From assembly GCA_945947845.1 (NCBI GenBank), contig CAMEZN010000073.1, forward strand, positions 1 through 7,899: 7,899 nucleotides of DNA, given 5' to 3'. The notes beneath the pieces were generated by a model that saw only the letters and a program-made list of their open reading frames with translations, was not told where the DNA came from and did no database searches. Positions 1 to 6,415 of this stretch are shown one piece after another; position 1 is the first letter of the stretch; every line of letters starts with the position of its first letter. The DNA comes from an uncultured Mucispirillum sp. GTDB taxonomy: Bacteria; Chrysiogenota; Deferribacteres; Deferribacterales; Mucispirillaceae. The position numbers and the translations under genes were made by a program.

Positions 1-866
1 GTAGTCCCGGCAGCGGCAAAACAATGATTGCAAGGCGAATTCCTTCTATTCTTCCACCAATGACTATACTGGAAGCACTTGAAACTACAAAAATTCATTC
101 AGTAGCTGGTCTTATTAAAGACAGCGGGAAGCTTGTGAATAAAAGACCATTTGTAAGTCCGCACCATACATCAAGCAATATTGCCGTTATAGGTGGCGGA
201 GCTAAGGCAAAGCCGGGTAATGTAAGTATTGCAAACAGTGGTATTTTATTTCTTGATGAAATGCTTGAATTTTCAAGAAGTGTTCTTGAAGTTTTAAGGC
301 AGCCGCTGGAAGACAGGTATGTAACTATTGCAAGGGCTGGCAGAACTGTAACATATCCAGCAAAATTTATGCTTGTGGCAGCTATGAACCCATGCCCATG
401 CGGTTATTTAGGGGACAGCCGTAAAGCATGCACATGCTCACAAAGTGCAATAGATAGATACCGTGCAAAGCTATCAGGTCCTATGCTTGACAGGATTGAT
501 TTAATTTCACGGGTAGAAGCAGTAGATTATAAGGATTTAATGGATTTAAAAGAAGGGGAATCATCTTCTGATATTCGCCAGCGGGTAATAAGTGCACACA
601 AAATACAGGCTGAACGGTTTAAGGAGGAGGGGATACTTTATAATTCTGAGATGAATGAAAGTATGGTTAGAAAATATTGTAATTTAGATGATGATGCTTT
701 AAAGGTTATGGAACAGATTATGTCTAAGTATAATATATCAGCCCGTTCTTATTCAAAAATCTTAAAGACATCAAGAACAATTGCAGATATAGATAATTGT
801 TCTAAAATAAAACGAAGTCATATTTTAGAAGCATTTCAAATGAAACTTCCTGATAGTTCAATATAA
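1..866 (+). CDS. YifB/ComM-family Mg-chelatase-like AAA+ ATPase, 3' part (5' end outside window)
   Basis: The frame is already open at the window edge, so the ATG at 24 is internal. Codons from position 3 read SPGSGKT, and the two preceding bases fit a Gly codon, giving a Walker A motif. About 287 residues are visible. The family is usually about 500 residues, so the N-terminal Lon-like domain lies upstream. In order: RPFVSPHHTSSN with a following GGG (about 141-200), Walker B GILFLDE (240-260), sensor-1-like AAMNPCPCG (378-404) with a second Cys pair CTC (429-437), an LDRID arginine-finger segment (about 486-500), and a C-terminal Mg_chelatase_C helical domain with SARSYSKILKTSRTIAD. Known of the family: ComM is a DNA-branch-migration helicase in natural transformation of some bacteria. 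Whether this protein has that role is inference. It stops at TAA. It has no co-oriented partner within 150 bases and no frame damage. The family assignment is firm, the cellular role is not. Confidence 0.93.
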   Translation, partial: SPGSGKTMIARRIPSILPPMTILEALETTKIHSVAGLIKDSGKLVNKRPFVSPHHTSSNIAVIGGGAKAKPGNVSIANSGILFLDEMLEFSRSVLEVLRQPLEDRYVTIARAGRTVTYPAKFMLVAAMNPCPCGYLGDSRKACTCSQSAIDRYRAKLSGPMLDRIDLISRVEAVDYKDLMDLKEGESSSDIRQRVISAHKIQAERFKEEGILYNSEMNESMVRKYCNLDDDALKVMEQIMSKYNISARSYSKILKTSRTIADIDNCSKIKRSHILEAFQMKLPDSSI

Positions 867-878
867 ATACATTTTAGC

Positions 879-916
879 ATATTTTGTTTGAAAATATTTA
901 TTGCTTAAAATAAATA
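879..916 (+). repeat. Overlapping AT-only inverted repeats after the yifB-like gene
   Basis: Two weak hairpins overlap: ATATTTT (879-885) with AAAATAT (891-897), and TATTTATT (895-902) with AATAAATA (909-916). They share 895-897, so they cannot fully form together. Neither has GC pairs or a following T-run, so they are poor intrinsic terminators. They may mark the transcript end or simply reflect base composition. Confidence 0.25.
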
Positions 917-936
917 CCTATGTTAATACTATGATA

Positions 937-965
937 TTGACAGTTTTGGAGTATTTGTAAATTAT
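937..965 (+). promoter_or_regulatory. Candidate sigma-70-type promoter for glpT
   Basis: A perfect -35 hexamer TTGACA lies at 937-942. With a 17-base spacer the -10 would be AATTAT at 960-965 (ATTATT at 961-966 is the 18-base alternative). The -10 is weak but the -35 is exact, and the site lies 55-85 bases before the start codon in the intergenic gap. No CRP-like or GlpR-like operator was recognised nearby. Confidence 0.5.
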
Positions 966-1006
966 TCTTCCTTTTTTAAAAGATAGTTTTATTTTAATAT
1001 CATCTT

Positions 1007-1013
1007 AGGGAGG
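1007..1013 (+). promoter_or_regulatory. Strong Shine-Dalgarno site of glpT
   Basis: AGGGAGG sits 7 bases before the ATG at 1021. It fixes the start, and the protein beginning there (INIFKPAPH) aligns with the start of E. coli GlpT. Nothing is wrong with the initiation region of this broken gene. Confidence 0.85.
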
Positions 1014-1020
1014 TATAAGT

Positions 1021-2376
1021 ATGATAAATATTTTCAAACCAGCTCCTCATATTGAGCGAGTGCCTGATGAACAGGTGGACCCTCTTTATAAGCGGCTTCG
1101 TATCCAGATTTTTATTGGAATATTTATAGGTTATGCTGCCTATTATTTTGTCCGTAAAAATTTTGGACTTGCGATGCCTTATTTGATTGAAGAATATGGA
1201 TATACAAAAGGCGAGCTTGGAGTTGCCCTTTCTGGTGTTTCTATTGCCTATGGTTTTTCAAAATTTATTATGGGCTCATTTTCTGACAGGTCAAATCCTA
1301 GGGTATTTTTGCCAGTTGGTTTAATTTTAGCTGCTTCTATGATGCTTATAATGGGCACATTTGAGTGGGCAACATCATCTGTAACAGTAATGTTTGTTAT
1401 ACTTTTTATATGCGGCTGGTTTCAGGGTATGGGCTGGCCTCCATGCGGTAGAACTATGGTTCACTGGTGGTCTCATAAAGAGCGGTGAACAGTAGTTTCT
1501 TTTTGGAATGTGGCTCATAATGTAGGCGGTGGACTTCCCCCTATTTTCTTCCTTTGGGGTATGGCTTTATTTAATGACTGGCGGGCTGCTTTTTATATGC
1601 CTTCTCTTGCAGCAATCACAGTAGCAGTTATTGCATTCTTTTTAATGAGAGATACACCGCAGTCATGCGGGCTTCCACCTATTGAAGAATATAAAAATGA
1701 CTATCCACCTGATTATAATAAAGAAAAATCAGAGCAGGAATTAACTGCAAAAGAAATTTTTATGCAGTATGTGTTTCCTAATAAATTATTATGGTATATA
1801 GCGATAGCCAATGTGTTTGTATATCTTATCCGTTATGGTATATTAGACTGGTCTCCTACATATTTAAGAGAAGTAAAGGGTTTTGAAATGCAGATGAGTT
1901 CAATAGGTTATTTCTTATATGAATATGCAGGTATTCCGGGCACTCTGCTCTGCGGCTGGATGAGTGATAAAGTATTTAAAGGTTCTAGAAGTATTACAGG
2001 GCTTTTCTTTATGATACTTGTTACAATAGCTGTTGCAGTATTCTGGCTTAATCCAGCAGGTAACCCAACAATAGATATGGCATGTATGATTATTATAGGC
2101 TTTTTAATATATGGACCTGTAATGCTTATCGGTTTATATGCCTTAGAGCTGGCACCTAAAAAAGCAGCTGGCACAGCAGCTGGTTTTACTGGGCTTTTTG
2201 GTTATCTTGGCGGTTCTGTTGCAGCAAGTGCGATAGTTGGTTATACTGTTGATTTCTTTGGCTGGAATGGTGGTTTTATTGTAATGATTGGCGGCTGTAT
2301 TTTAGCAATCATTCTGCTTTTCTTAACAAAACTCAGCGAAAAAAAACAAAAAGCTATTAATGCTAAAATAGGTTAA
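1021..2376 (+). pseudogene. glpT: glpT, glycerol-3-phosphate/phosphate antiporter, interrupted by an in-frame TGA at codon 156
   Basis: This is an inner-membrane MFS protein of the organophosphate:phosphate antiporter group, which imports sn-glycerol-3-phosphate in exchange for phosphate. The frame spans 451 codons, the length of E. coli GlpT, and long blocks match that protein as I remember it: [71 protein letters not shown] and [20 protein letters not shown]. Substrate-site residues appear conserved: R45, K81 (E. coli K80), H166 (H165) and R271 (R269). Codon 156 (1486-1488) is TGA, in SHKER-stop-TVVSFWN, where GlpT has Gly after KER. GGA to TGA is one substitution, and the frame continues cleanly on both sides. 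Conventional translation gives 155 residues, roughly the first four to five helices, which cannot transport. The 3' part could start only at GTG 1510, with no convincing RBS and inside a helix region. Promoter, RBS and terminator are intact, suggesting recent loss, a base error or readthrough. Its similarity to the enterobacterial protein is high for an AT-rich genome. Confidence 0.9.
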
Positions 2377-2417
2377 TCGGTTAGTTAGAGTTTATTATAT
2401 ATTGTTTGATAAATTTT

Positions 2418-2450
2418 AGAAGCAGGATATTATTCCTGCTTCTTTTTTTT
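2418..2450 (+). terminator. Rho-independent terminator after glpT
   Basis: A perfect 10-bp stem, AGAAGCAGGA (2418-2427) with TCCTGCTTCT (2434-2443), closes a 6-base TATTAT loop and runs into eight T (2443-2450). It lies about 40 bases after the glpT stop and isolates glpT from the next gene. Confidence 0.93.
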
Positions 2451-2674
2451 GCCCTGATAAATATTTCTTCATATGAATTCATAATAATTTTTCCAAATTT
2501 ATTACACCAAGAAACAGTGAGAATATAGTATAATTAAGGTTGCTGTGCAAAAATTCATTGTTATTGCAAATAAGAAAATACTTGATTAATGATATTTTTT
2601 TGTATAAATTAAAAAAAGAATTTCAAAATAAATAGTATATTGTAAAAATAAAGTATAACTGCATATCGGAGAAA
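2451..2674 (+). promoter_or_regulatory. AT-rich intergenic region, with a possible promoter for the ATPase gene
   Basis: No gene, tRNA or long repeat was seen here. The best promoter-like pair is TTGATT (2582-2587) with TATAAA (2603-2608, spacer 15) or ATAAAT (2604-2609, spacer 16), preceded by TG at 2601-2602. A consensus -10 TATAAT at 2529-2534 lacks a recognisable -35 at normal spacing. In DNA this AT-rich such matches are common, so the promoter position is uncertain. The RBS for the next gene is GGAG at 2668-2671, only 3 bases from the ATG. Confidence 0.3.
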
Positions 2675-3874
2675 ATGTTGAGATTTATAAGGCGTAGTGT
2701 AGTTGAGTATTTAAAAAAACTAGGAAATATTGATAAGCCTGTTATCATAGCAGGTATGCGTGGAGTAGGTAAAAGTTCTGCTATCATATCAAATTATGAG
2801 AATATACCATGTGTTTCACTTAGTAATATTAAAGAGATGCTTTCAGCAAGTAATAATGGAAGTATGTTTTTTAAACAGCATAAAGCACCAGTTATTATAA
2901 AAGATATTCAGTATGTATTGTCCTTATTGAAATATATTGCAAGTGAAGATAATCAAAAAATATTTATGATTGCAAATCAGCAGCTTGATTGCACAAATGA
3001 ATACAATAAATATATGAAAGATAAATGTATATATTTAGAGCTTATGGGGCTTTCCATTTATGAGATGGCAAATATGGGGCATATGCAAAAACCATTTGTG
3101 CCATCAAAAAGACCACCATGTATCATCAGCAAAAAAAGTGTTCATCATACATTTAAATTAATATGGCGGGGCTTTTTTCCAGACTATGAAGAAACAGATA
3201 AATTTTCGGAGTGGGATAGTTTTTACAGCCGTAAAATAGAAGAAATATTACAGAAAGATATAAATGATAAGATTAATATTGTTAATAAAACTGCTTTTTT
3301 AAACTTCTTAACTGTGGCAGCAGGCTGCACAGCACATGAATTAAATATTACAGAAATAGCAGAAAAAATTAATACTGCTCCAAATACAGTAAAAAGCTGG
3401 GTTCATATATTAGAGCAGGCTGGAATTATTTACTTATTAAAGCCATATTACATGGAAAATAAAAAAAGATATATAAAAGCACCTAAAATATATATGACAG
3501 ATACTGGGCTTGCATCATGGCTTTTATCTTTAAACAGTGCAGAAGAGTTAGAAAAAAGTGAATACAGCAGCAGTTTTTTTGAAACATTTGTAATTATTGA
3601 GCTGCTTAAAAGTTACAGGCATAATGGTGAAAAGGCTGAATTTTATTATTATAGAGATAATTCAAAAATAACTGTTGATTTATTAATAGAAGACGAAGAA
3701 TGTTTTTACCCAGTAAATATAAAAAATACATCAGACCCTAAAATTGAGTATGTATCATCGTTTACAAAAGCAGTTCTTCATAAAAAGTTAGGATATGGGG
3801 CTTTAATCTGTCTAACAGATATTTATAAAGAATTAAACAGTGAAATCACTGCATTATCAATATGGGAGATATAG
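2675..3874 (+). CDS. AAA_14/DUF4143-type P-loop ATPase with altered catalytic motifs
   Basis: The 399-residue layout matches AAA_14 plus DUF4143 proteins. An N-terminal P-loop domain has Walker A GMRGVGKSS (27-35). A middle winged-helix-like segment (about 205-258; ITEIAEKINTAPNTVKSWVHILEQAGII) is followed by the DUF4143 signature KIYMTDTGLASWLL (271-284), FFETFVIIELL (301-311), YYYRDNSKITVDLLIE (324-339) and YPVNIK (345-350). The family is common and mostly uncharacterised; its C-terminal part resembles a PD-(D/E)xK nuclease fold. Three usual acidic positions differ. Walker B, normally DEIQ, is KDIQ (76-79). The EVD of the C-terminal motif is TVD (333-335). The ExK is NIK (348-350). ATP hydrolysis and any nuclease-type activity may therefore be reduced or lost. 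The ATG at 2675 is chosen for GGAG at 2668-2671, although the spacing is short. It stops at TAG, 6 bases before the lipoprotein start, suggesting co-transcription. Family is confident, function unknown. Confidence 0.85.
   Translation: MLRFIRRSVVEYLKKLGNIDKPVIIAGMRGVGKSSAIISNYENIPCVSLSNIKEMLSASNNGSMFFKQHKAPVIIKDIQYVLSLLKYIASEDNQKIFMIANQQLDCTNEYNKYMKDKCIYLELMGLSIYEMANMGHMQKPFVPSKRPPCIISKKSVHHTFKLIWRGFFPDYEETDKFSEWDSFYSRKIEEILQKDINDKINIVNKTAFLNFLTVAAGCTAHELNITEIAEKINTAPNTVKSWVHILEQAGIIYLLKPYYMENKKRYIKAPKIYMTDTGLASWLLSLNSAEELEKSEYSSSFFETFVIIELLKSYRHNGEKAEFYYYRDNSKITVDLLIEDEECFYPVNIKNTSDPKIEYVSSFTKAVLHKKLGYGALICLTDIYKELNSEITALSIWEI
3864..3868 (+). promoter_or_regulatory. RBS for the lipoprotein gene, inside the end of the ATPase gene
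   Basis: GGGAG lies in the last codons of the upstream gene, 12 bases before ATG 3881. No closer purine-rich site exists in the 6-base gap. The long spacing suggests weak initiation that may depend on ribosomes finishing the upstream gene. Confidence 0.45.
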
Positions 3875-3880
3875 TAGTAT

Positions 3881-4408
3881 ATGAAAAAGTATTTATTAGT
3901 ATTAATGTTATTATTATTTTTATATGGCTGTATAGCAGGTAAAAATAGCATAATAAAATATGAAGAAAGTAGAGCAGTAGAAAAAGAATGTAAAAAATCT
4001 GAAATAGTAAAAAAACAAAAACCAATAAAAACAAAACCAATAAAAACTGCAAAGGTAATTTATAAGGGCAGTAATGAAAAAGCTGAAATTTCATACAATC
4101 TTTCAAATAATATTTTAACATACAGACTAAATGCGGGCAGCAGACGACTGCTTATTAGGTCTGGTGGATTAGCAGGGCTTATATATATCAATAATAAAAC
4201 ATATTATACAAATTACAGTGCAGGTAAAATTTATGCAAAAGGCTGTATATATGATTCATCTACAAAAAATATTGTGGTAAATCCTAATGTTGCATGTGAA
4301 ATAAATTTAGCAATAACAGTAGATGATATGCCATCAGTTGATAAAATAGAAACAATGCAGTATAAATCAGATTTAGGAGAGTTTACTCTTTTTAAAACAG
4401 CAGATTAA
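3881..4408 (+). CDS. Small lipoprotein of unknown function
   Basis: The protein has 175 residues. Residues 1-17 form a type II signal peptide: KK at 2-3, a hydrophobic core at 5-14 and lipobox LYGC ending at Cys17. Tyr at -2 is unusual but the Gly and Cys positions fit. The mature protein would be anchored by a lipid, probably in the outer or inner membrane facing the periplasm. A Lys/Glu-rich linker (about 21-56) contains KPIKT twice in tandem. The remainder (about 57-175) looks like a compact beta-rich domain with alternating hydrophobic residues (KVIYKGSNEKAEISYNLSNN, LLIRSGGLAGLIYINNKTYY) and three Cys: one in the linker and two in the domain (GCIYD, VACEI). I do not recognise the family. 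It follows the ATPase gene by 6 bases and probably shares its mRNA. A functional link is possible but unproven. Confidence 0.75.
   Translation: MKKYLLVLMLLLFLYGCIAGKNSIIKYEESRAVEKECKKSEIVKKQKPIKTKPIKTAKVIYKGSNEKAEISYNLSNNILTYRLNAGSRRLLIRSGGLAGLIYINNKTYYTNYSAGKIYAKGCIYDSSTKNIVVNPNVACEINLAITVDDMPSVDKIETMQYKSDLGEFTLFKTAD
4019..4048 (+). repeat. 15-bp tandem duplication encoding KPIKT twice
   Basis: Two consecutive 15-base units (AAACCAATAAAAACA and AAACCAATAAAAACT) differ only in the last base. They encode residues 47-56 of the lipoprotein within its charged linker. An in-frame slippage duplication explains this, and such linkers tolerate length change. Confidence 0.85.
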
Positions 4409-4451
4409 GCAGGTTATTAAATAGTAGAATTATATTAATCTTTAATTAAGC

Positions 4452-4480
4452 AAAAAATATATATTTATATATGATGTTTT
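4452..4480. terminator. Weak AT-only hairpin between convergent genes, possibly a bidirectional terminator
   Basis: ATATAT (4457-4462) can pair with ATATAT (4467-4472) around a 4-base loop. An A-run lies on the left (4452-4457) and a T-run on the right (4477-4480), the layout expected of a bidirectional terminator between a plus and a minus gene. There are no GC pairs, so stability is low. No better terminator was seen in 4409-4536. Confidence 0.25.
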
Positions 4481-4536
4481 CTATGTATAAAACTTATGCT
4501 ATAAATTTAAAAATATAACTTTACCTTCTCTTGCAG

Positions 4537-6189
4537 CTATTCTATGCCAAGTAATTTACTGCACTTTTTACTGCTGTAAGCATTATTCCTTAATTTTTCA
4601 AGATAATTAAGTGTAATATTTTGTGCAGGTATTTTCTCTTTATTATTATAAGAATAATATGAACATGAAATTTTTTGGGTTTCTATACCAGTAGTATTTT
4701 TATATGAATATAAGTAAAATTTGTCATTATCTAATATATAAGTGTAAAAGTTATTTCCAAAAGCATTCCTTTCATCGCCGTATATAAAATCAAATATAAT
4801 CAAATTATTTTTAGTGCTGCATTGTTGAAGCATACCGCCATTATCTATATATGAATAATCTTTTAAAACAGCATACTGTCCCATATCTTCCCAGAAAGTA
4901 ATAACAATATTTTTCCATCTGCTGTTTACACCATCATAGCCAAAAGCATAATTATGGTATGATATAAAAATAAAGTATGCTTTATCATTAATGATAAATC
5001 TGCCTGCATTATTAATATCAGCATGTTTATCCAGTTTTTTAAAAAATTGAGCAGCATTTTGTTCAATATTATCTATTTTTATTTTTTCATTTAATGTAAG
5101 GTTTAGTTTATAAGGAGTAGTATATTTACTAATATTATCAACAAATAAAGATACTCCGTCATAGTAAGAATCTGTAAGTTCTAAAAGAGCAGAATCTTTA
5201 AATCTAGCCTGAATATATAATGGTTTAGAATATTCTGACTGATTATTTACAGGGTCATTTTCAAGAGCAGCATATATAATATTGTTTTTTACATAGGCAG
5301 ATTTAGGATATAAGAGTAAAGTTGTTCTGCTGTCAGCATTTGTATAAAATGTTTCAACAAAATTATGTTTAGAAGTAAAGTTATAGTAATGATAACCAGT
5401 ATAGCCGCCAAAAAACAGACTGTAATAAGTTGTAAAAATAGGCTTTCCAGCCTTATCAAAATCAATACTGAACCACCTGCCTTTTAGCGAGTTTCCGTTT
5501 TTATCCTTAATATCAGCAAGGTTGATTTTTTTATTTAAATTATATCTTTCACTAACTGCATTTGTAAGCTCATCTGCTGCTTTTTTATATATTTTATAAT
5601 AGTCATATTTAGTAACTTTTAATTTAAAATCATTCTGCATAAGTTCTTTATATTTATCTATATACATATTAGTATATTCTAATATAATTTTTTGTTCTTC
5701 TGGCATATAGTTTATGTTAAATAAAATATAGCTGATTAGGATACGGCTTCTTAAAGCTATATAGAAGTAATTTTCATCAAAAGAAGCAAAGTGAGATATA
5801 TCATCATTAAATTCATCTATACATAATAGAGATAAATCTAGAAAAAGTTTATAAAGTGGTATTTCAACACCTTTGACTGTATGATGTTTTATATTAATTT
5901 CCAGTTCTTCCTGTAACTTATTGTAACGAAAAACAATATTATTTTTTTGATTTTTATTTATATCTGGGTATTTTTTATTAAGTAGTAAAGCATCTTGCAA
6001 TTGCTTTCTGATTTTTGCTTTAATATCAAGATAGTTAGCATTAGTGGAAGTATTTTTCCATTGAAAATCAGCAGGCGGCAGCATAAAGCCTATTCGCATT
6101 ACTTCATATACTGCATTATCAAGAGATGAGTTTTATGCATATATATTAAATGGAAGTATCAGCATAAAAATCAAAAGTAATCTTGCCAT
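4537..6189 (-). pseudogene. Exported protein of unknown function, signal peptide cut off by an in-frame TAA
   Basis: The uninterrupted frame runs from ATG 6099 to TAG at 4537 (520 residues). Reading upstream in the same frame reveals ATG 6189-6187, with GGAG at 6200-6197 seven bases before it, and an 18-residue signal peptide MARLLLIFMLILPFNIYA. Codon 19 (6135-6133) is TAA, followed by NSSLDNAVYEV running straight into Met31 at 6099. The stop falls at the predicted cleavage point and is one substitution from codons such as CAA, AAA, GAA or TTA. The original gene was thus about 550 codons for a secreted or periplasmic protein. Initiation at 6099 has only GAAG very close to the ATG and would give a cytoplasmic, leaderless form. 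The body has a Lys-rich helical N-terminal part (about 30-190) and a Tyr/Asn-rich, apparently beta-rich remainder with repeated YxxY and NxYY-like strands. No catalytic motif or known family was recognised. A decayed gene is the favoured reading; an alternative start at 6099 remains possible. Confidence 0.65.
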
Positions 6190-6196
6190 AAAATAA

Positions 6197-6200
6197 CTCC
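6197..6200 (-). promoter_or_regulatory. RBS that supports the start at 6189 of the exported protein
   Basis: On the minus strand GGAG (within GCGGAGTT) lies 7 bases before ATG 6189, an ideal spacing. No comparable site precedes the ATG at 6099. This is the main reason to place the ancestral start upstream of the TAA. Confidence 0.7.
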
Positions 6201-6219
6201 GCATACTTTTATAATATTA

Positions 6220-6248
6220 AATATAAAATTTTTTTTTATATAAGTAAA
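6220..6248 (-). promoter_or_regulatory. Candidate sigma-70-type promoter for the exported protein gene
   Basis: On the minus strand TTTACT (6248-6243) and TATATT (6225-6220) are separated by 17 bases, giving a leader of roughly 25 bases before ATG 6189. The match is moderate and the region is almost pure A/T, so chance is a real alternative. It would stand back to back with the flagellin promoter, with 8 bases between the two -35 elements. Confidence 0.35.
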
Positions 6249-6256
6249 ATATTTTC

Positions 6257-6283
6257 TAAAGTTTTATATTTATAAACCGATAA
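6257..6283 (+). promoter_or_regulatory. Sigma-28 (FliA) promoter of the flagellin gene
   Basis: TAAAGTTT (6257-6264), an 11-base spacer and ACCGATAA (6276-6283) match the sigma-28 consensus TAAAGTTT-N11-GCCGATAA at all but one position with exact spacing. Flagellins are typical class 3 genes transcribed by FliA after hook completion releases FlgM. The predicted transcript start is near 6290, leaving a leader of about 125 bases. Confidence 0.88.
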
Positions 6284-6291
6284 AGTAAACA

Positions 6292-6307
6292 TCGGAAGAA
6301 AGGCCGA
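6292..6307 (+). promoter_or_regulatory. Possible 5'-terminal hairpin of the flagellin mRNA
   Basis: TCGG (6292-6295) can pair with CCGA (6304-6307) around the loop AAGAAAGG. It would begin within a few bases of the predicted transcript start, where a stem can protect an mRNA from 5'-end-dependent decay. The stem is only 4 bp, so this is tentative. Confidence 0.3.
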
Positions 6308-6369
6308 AAAGAAAAATTTAATAAGTAAGAAATTTTTATTAAAGTAATTTAGAAGTTTTACGATATATA

Positions 6370-6410
6370 AACCATACAAGGTTGGGACTCTATTGAATAA
6401 GTCAGGGAGG
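6370..6410 (+). promoter_or_regulatory. Structured flagellin leader with possible CsrA sites and the Shine-Dalgarno
   Basis: Three elements lie in a row. First, AACC (6370-6373) pairs with GGTT (6380-6383) around ATACAA. Second, GACT-C-TAT (6386-6393) pairs with ATA-AGTC (6397-6403) around TGA with one bulged C. Third, the Shine-Dalgarno AGGGAGG (6404-6410) follows directly, 5 bases before ATG 6416. ATACAAGGTTGG (6374-6385) matches the CsrA SELEX consensus RUACARGGAUGU at 10 of 12 positions. CAGGGA over the Shine-Dalgarno resembles the ACARGGA core. The pair resembles the two-site arrangement in the B. subtilis hag leader, where CsrA blocks translation until FliW sequesters it. The RBS is certain; CsrA control is inference. 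Confidence 0.5.
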
Positions 6411-6415
6411 ACAAG

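Noticed and set aside
24..866. Complete gene starting at ATG 24
   Set aside because: The seven codons before it encode the conserved Walker A motif, so the ATG is internal and the gene begins outside the window.
1486..1488. Selenocysteine at the glpT TGA
   Set aside because: The aligned residue in GlpT is Gly rather than Cys, GlpT is not a redox protein, and no obvious stable SECIS-like hairpin was seen directly downstream.
1908..2174. Minus-strand open frame of 88 codons inside glpT
   Set aside because: It lies wholly antisense to well-conserved GlpT coding sequence, has no RBS, and encodes a low-complexity hydrophobic product typical of a shadow of membrane-protein codons.
1510..2376. Separate gene starting at GTG 1510
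   Set aside because: It is in the same frame as the upstream glpT fragment, begins in the middle of a GlpT segment and has no convincing RBS. It is the 3' half of a broken gene, not an independent one.
2451..2674. Riboswitch or small RNA in the gap before the ATPase gene
   Set aside because: The region is AT-rich with no stable GC-containing stem or recognisable aptamer core. Only weak promoter-like hexamers are visible.
3846..4121. Minus-strand open frame of 91 codons across the ATPase/lipoprotein junction
   Set aside because: Its Leu/Phe/Tyr-rich product is the antisense of the Lys-rich lipoprotein N-terminus. No RBS or family resemblance was seen.
3881..6189. Toxin-antitoxin, phage-defence or CRISPR system
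   Set aside because: No repeat-spacer pattern, toxin motif or defence-nuclease motif could be seen. The lipoprotein and the exported protein show only secretion signals and unrecognised domains.
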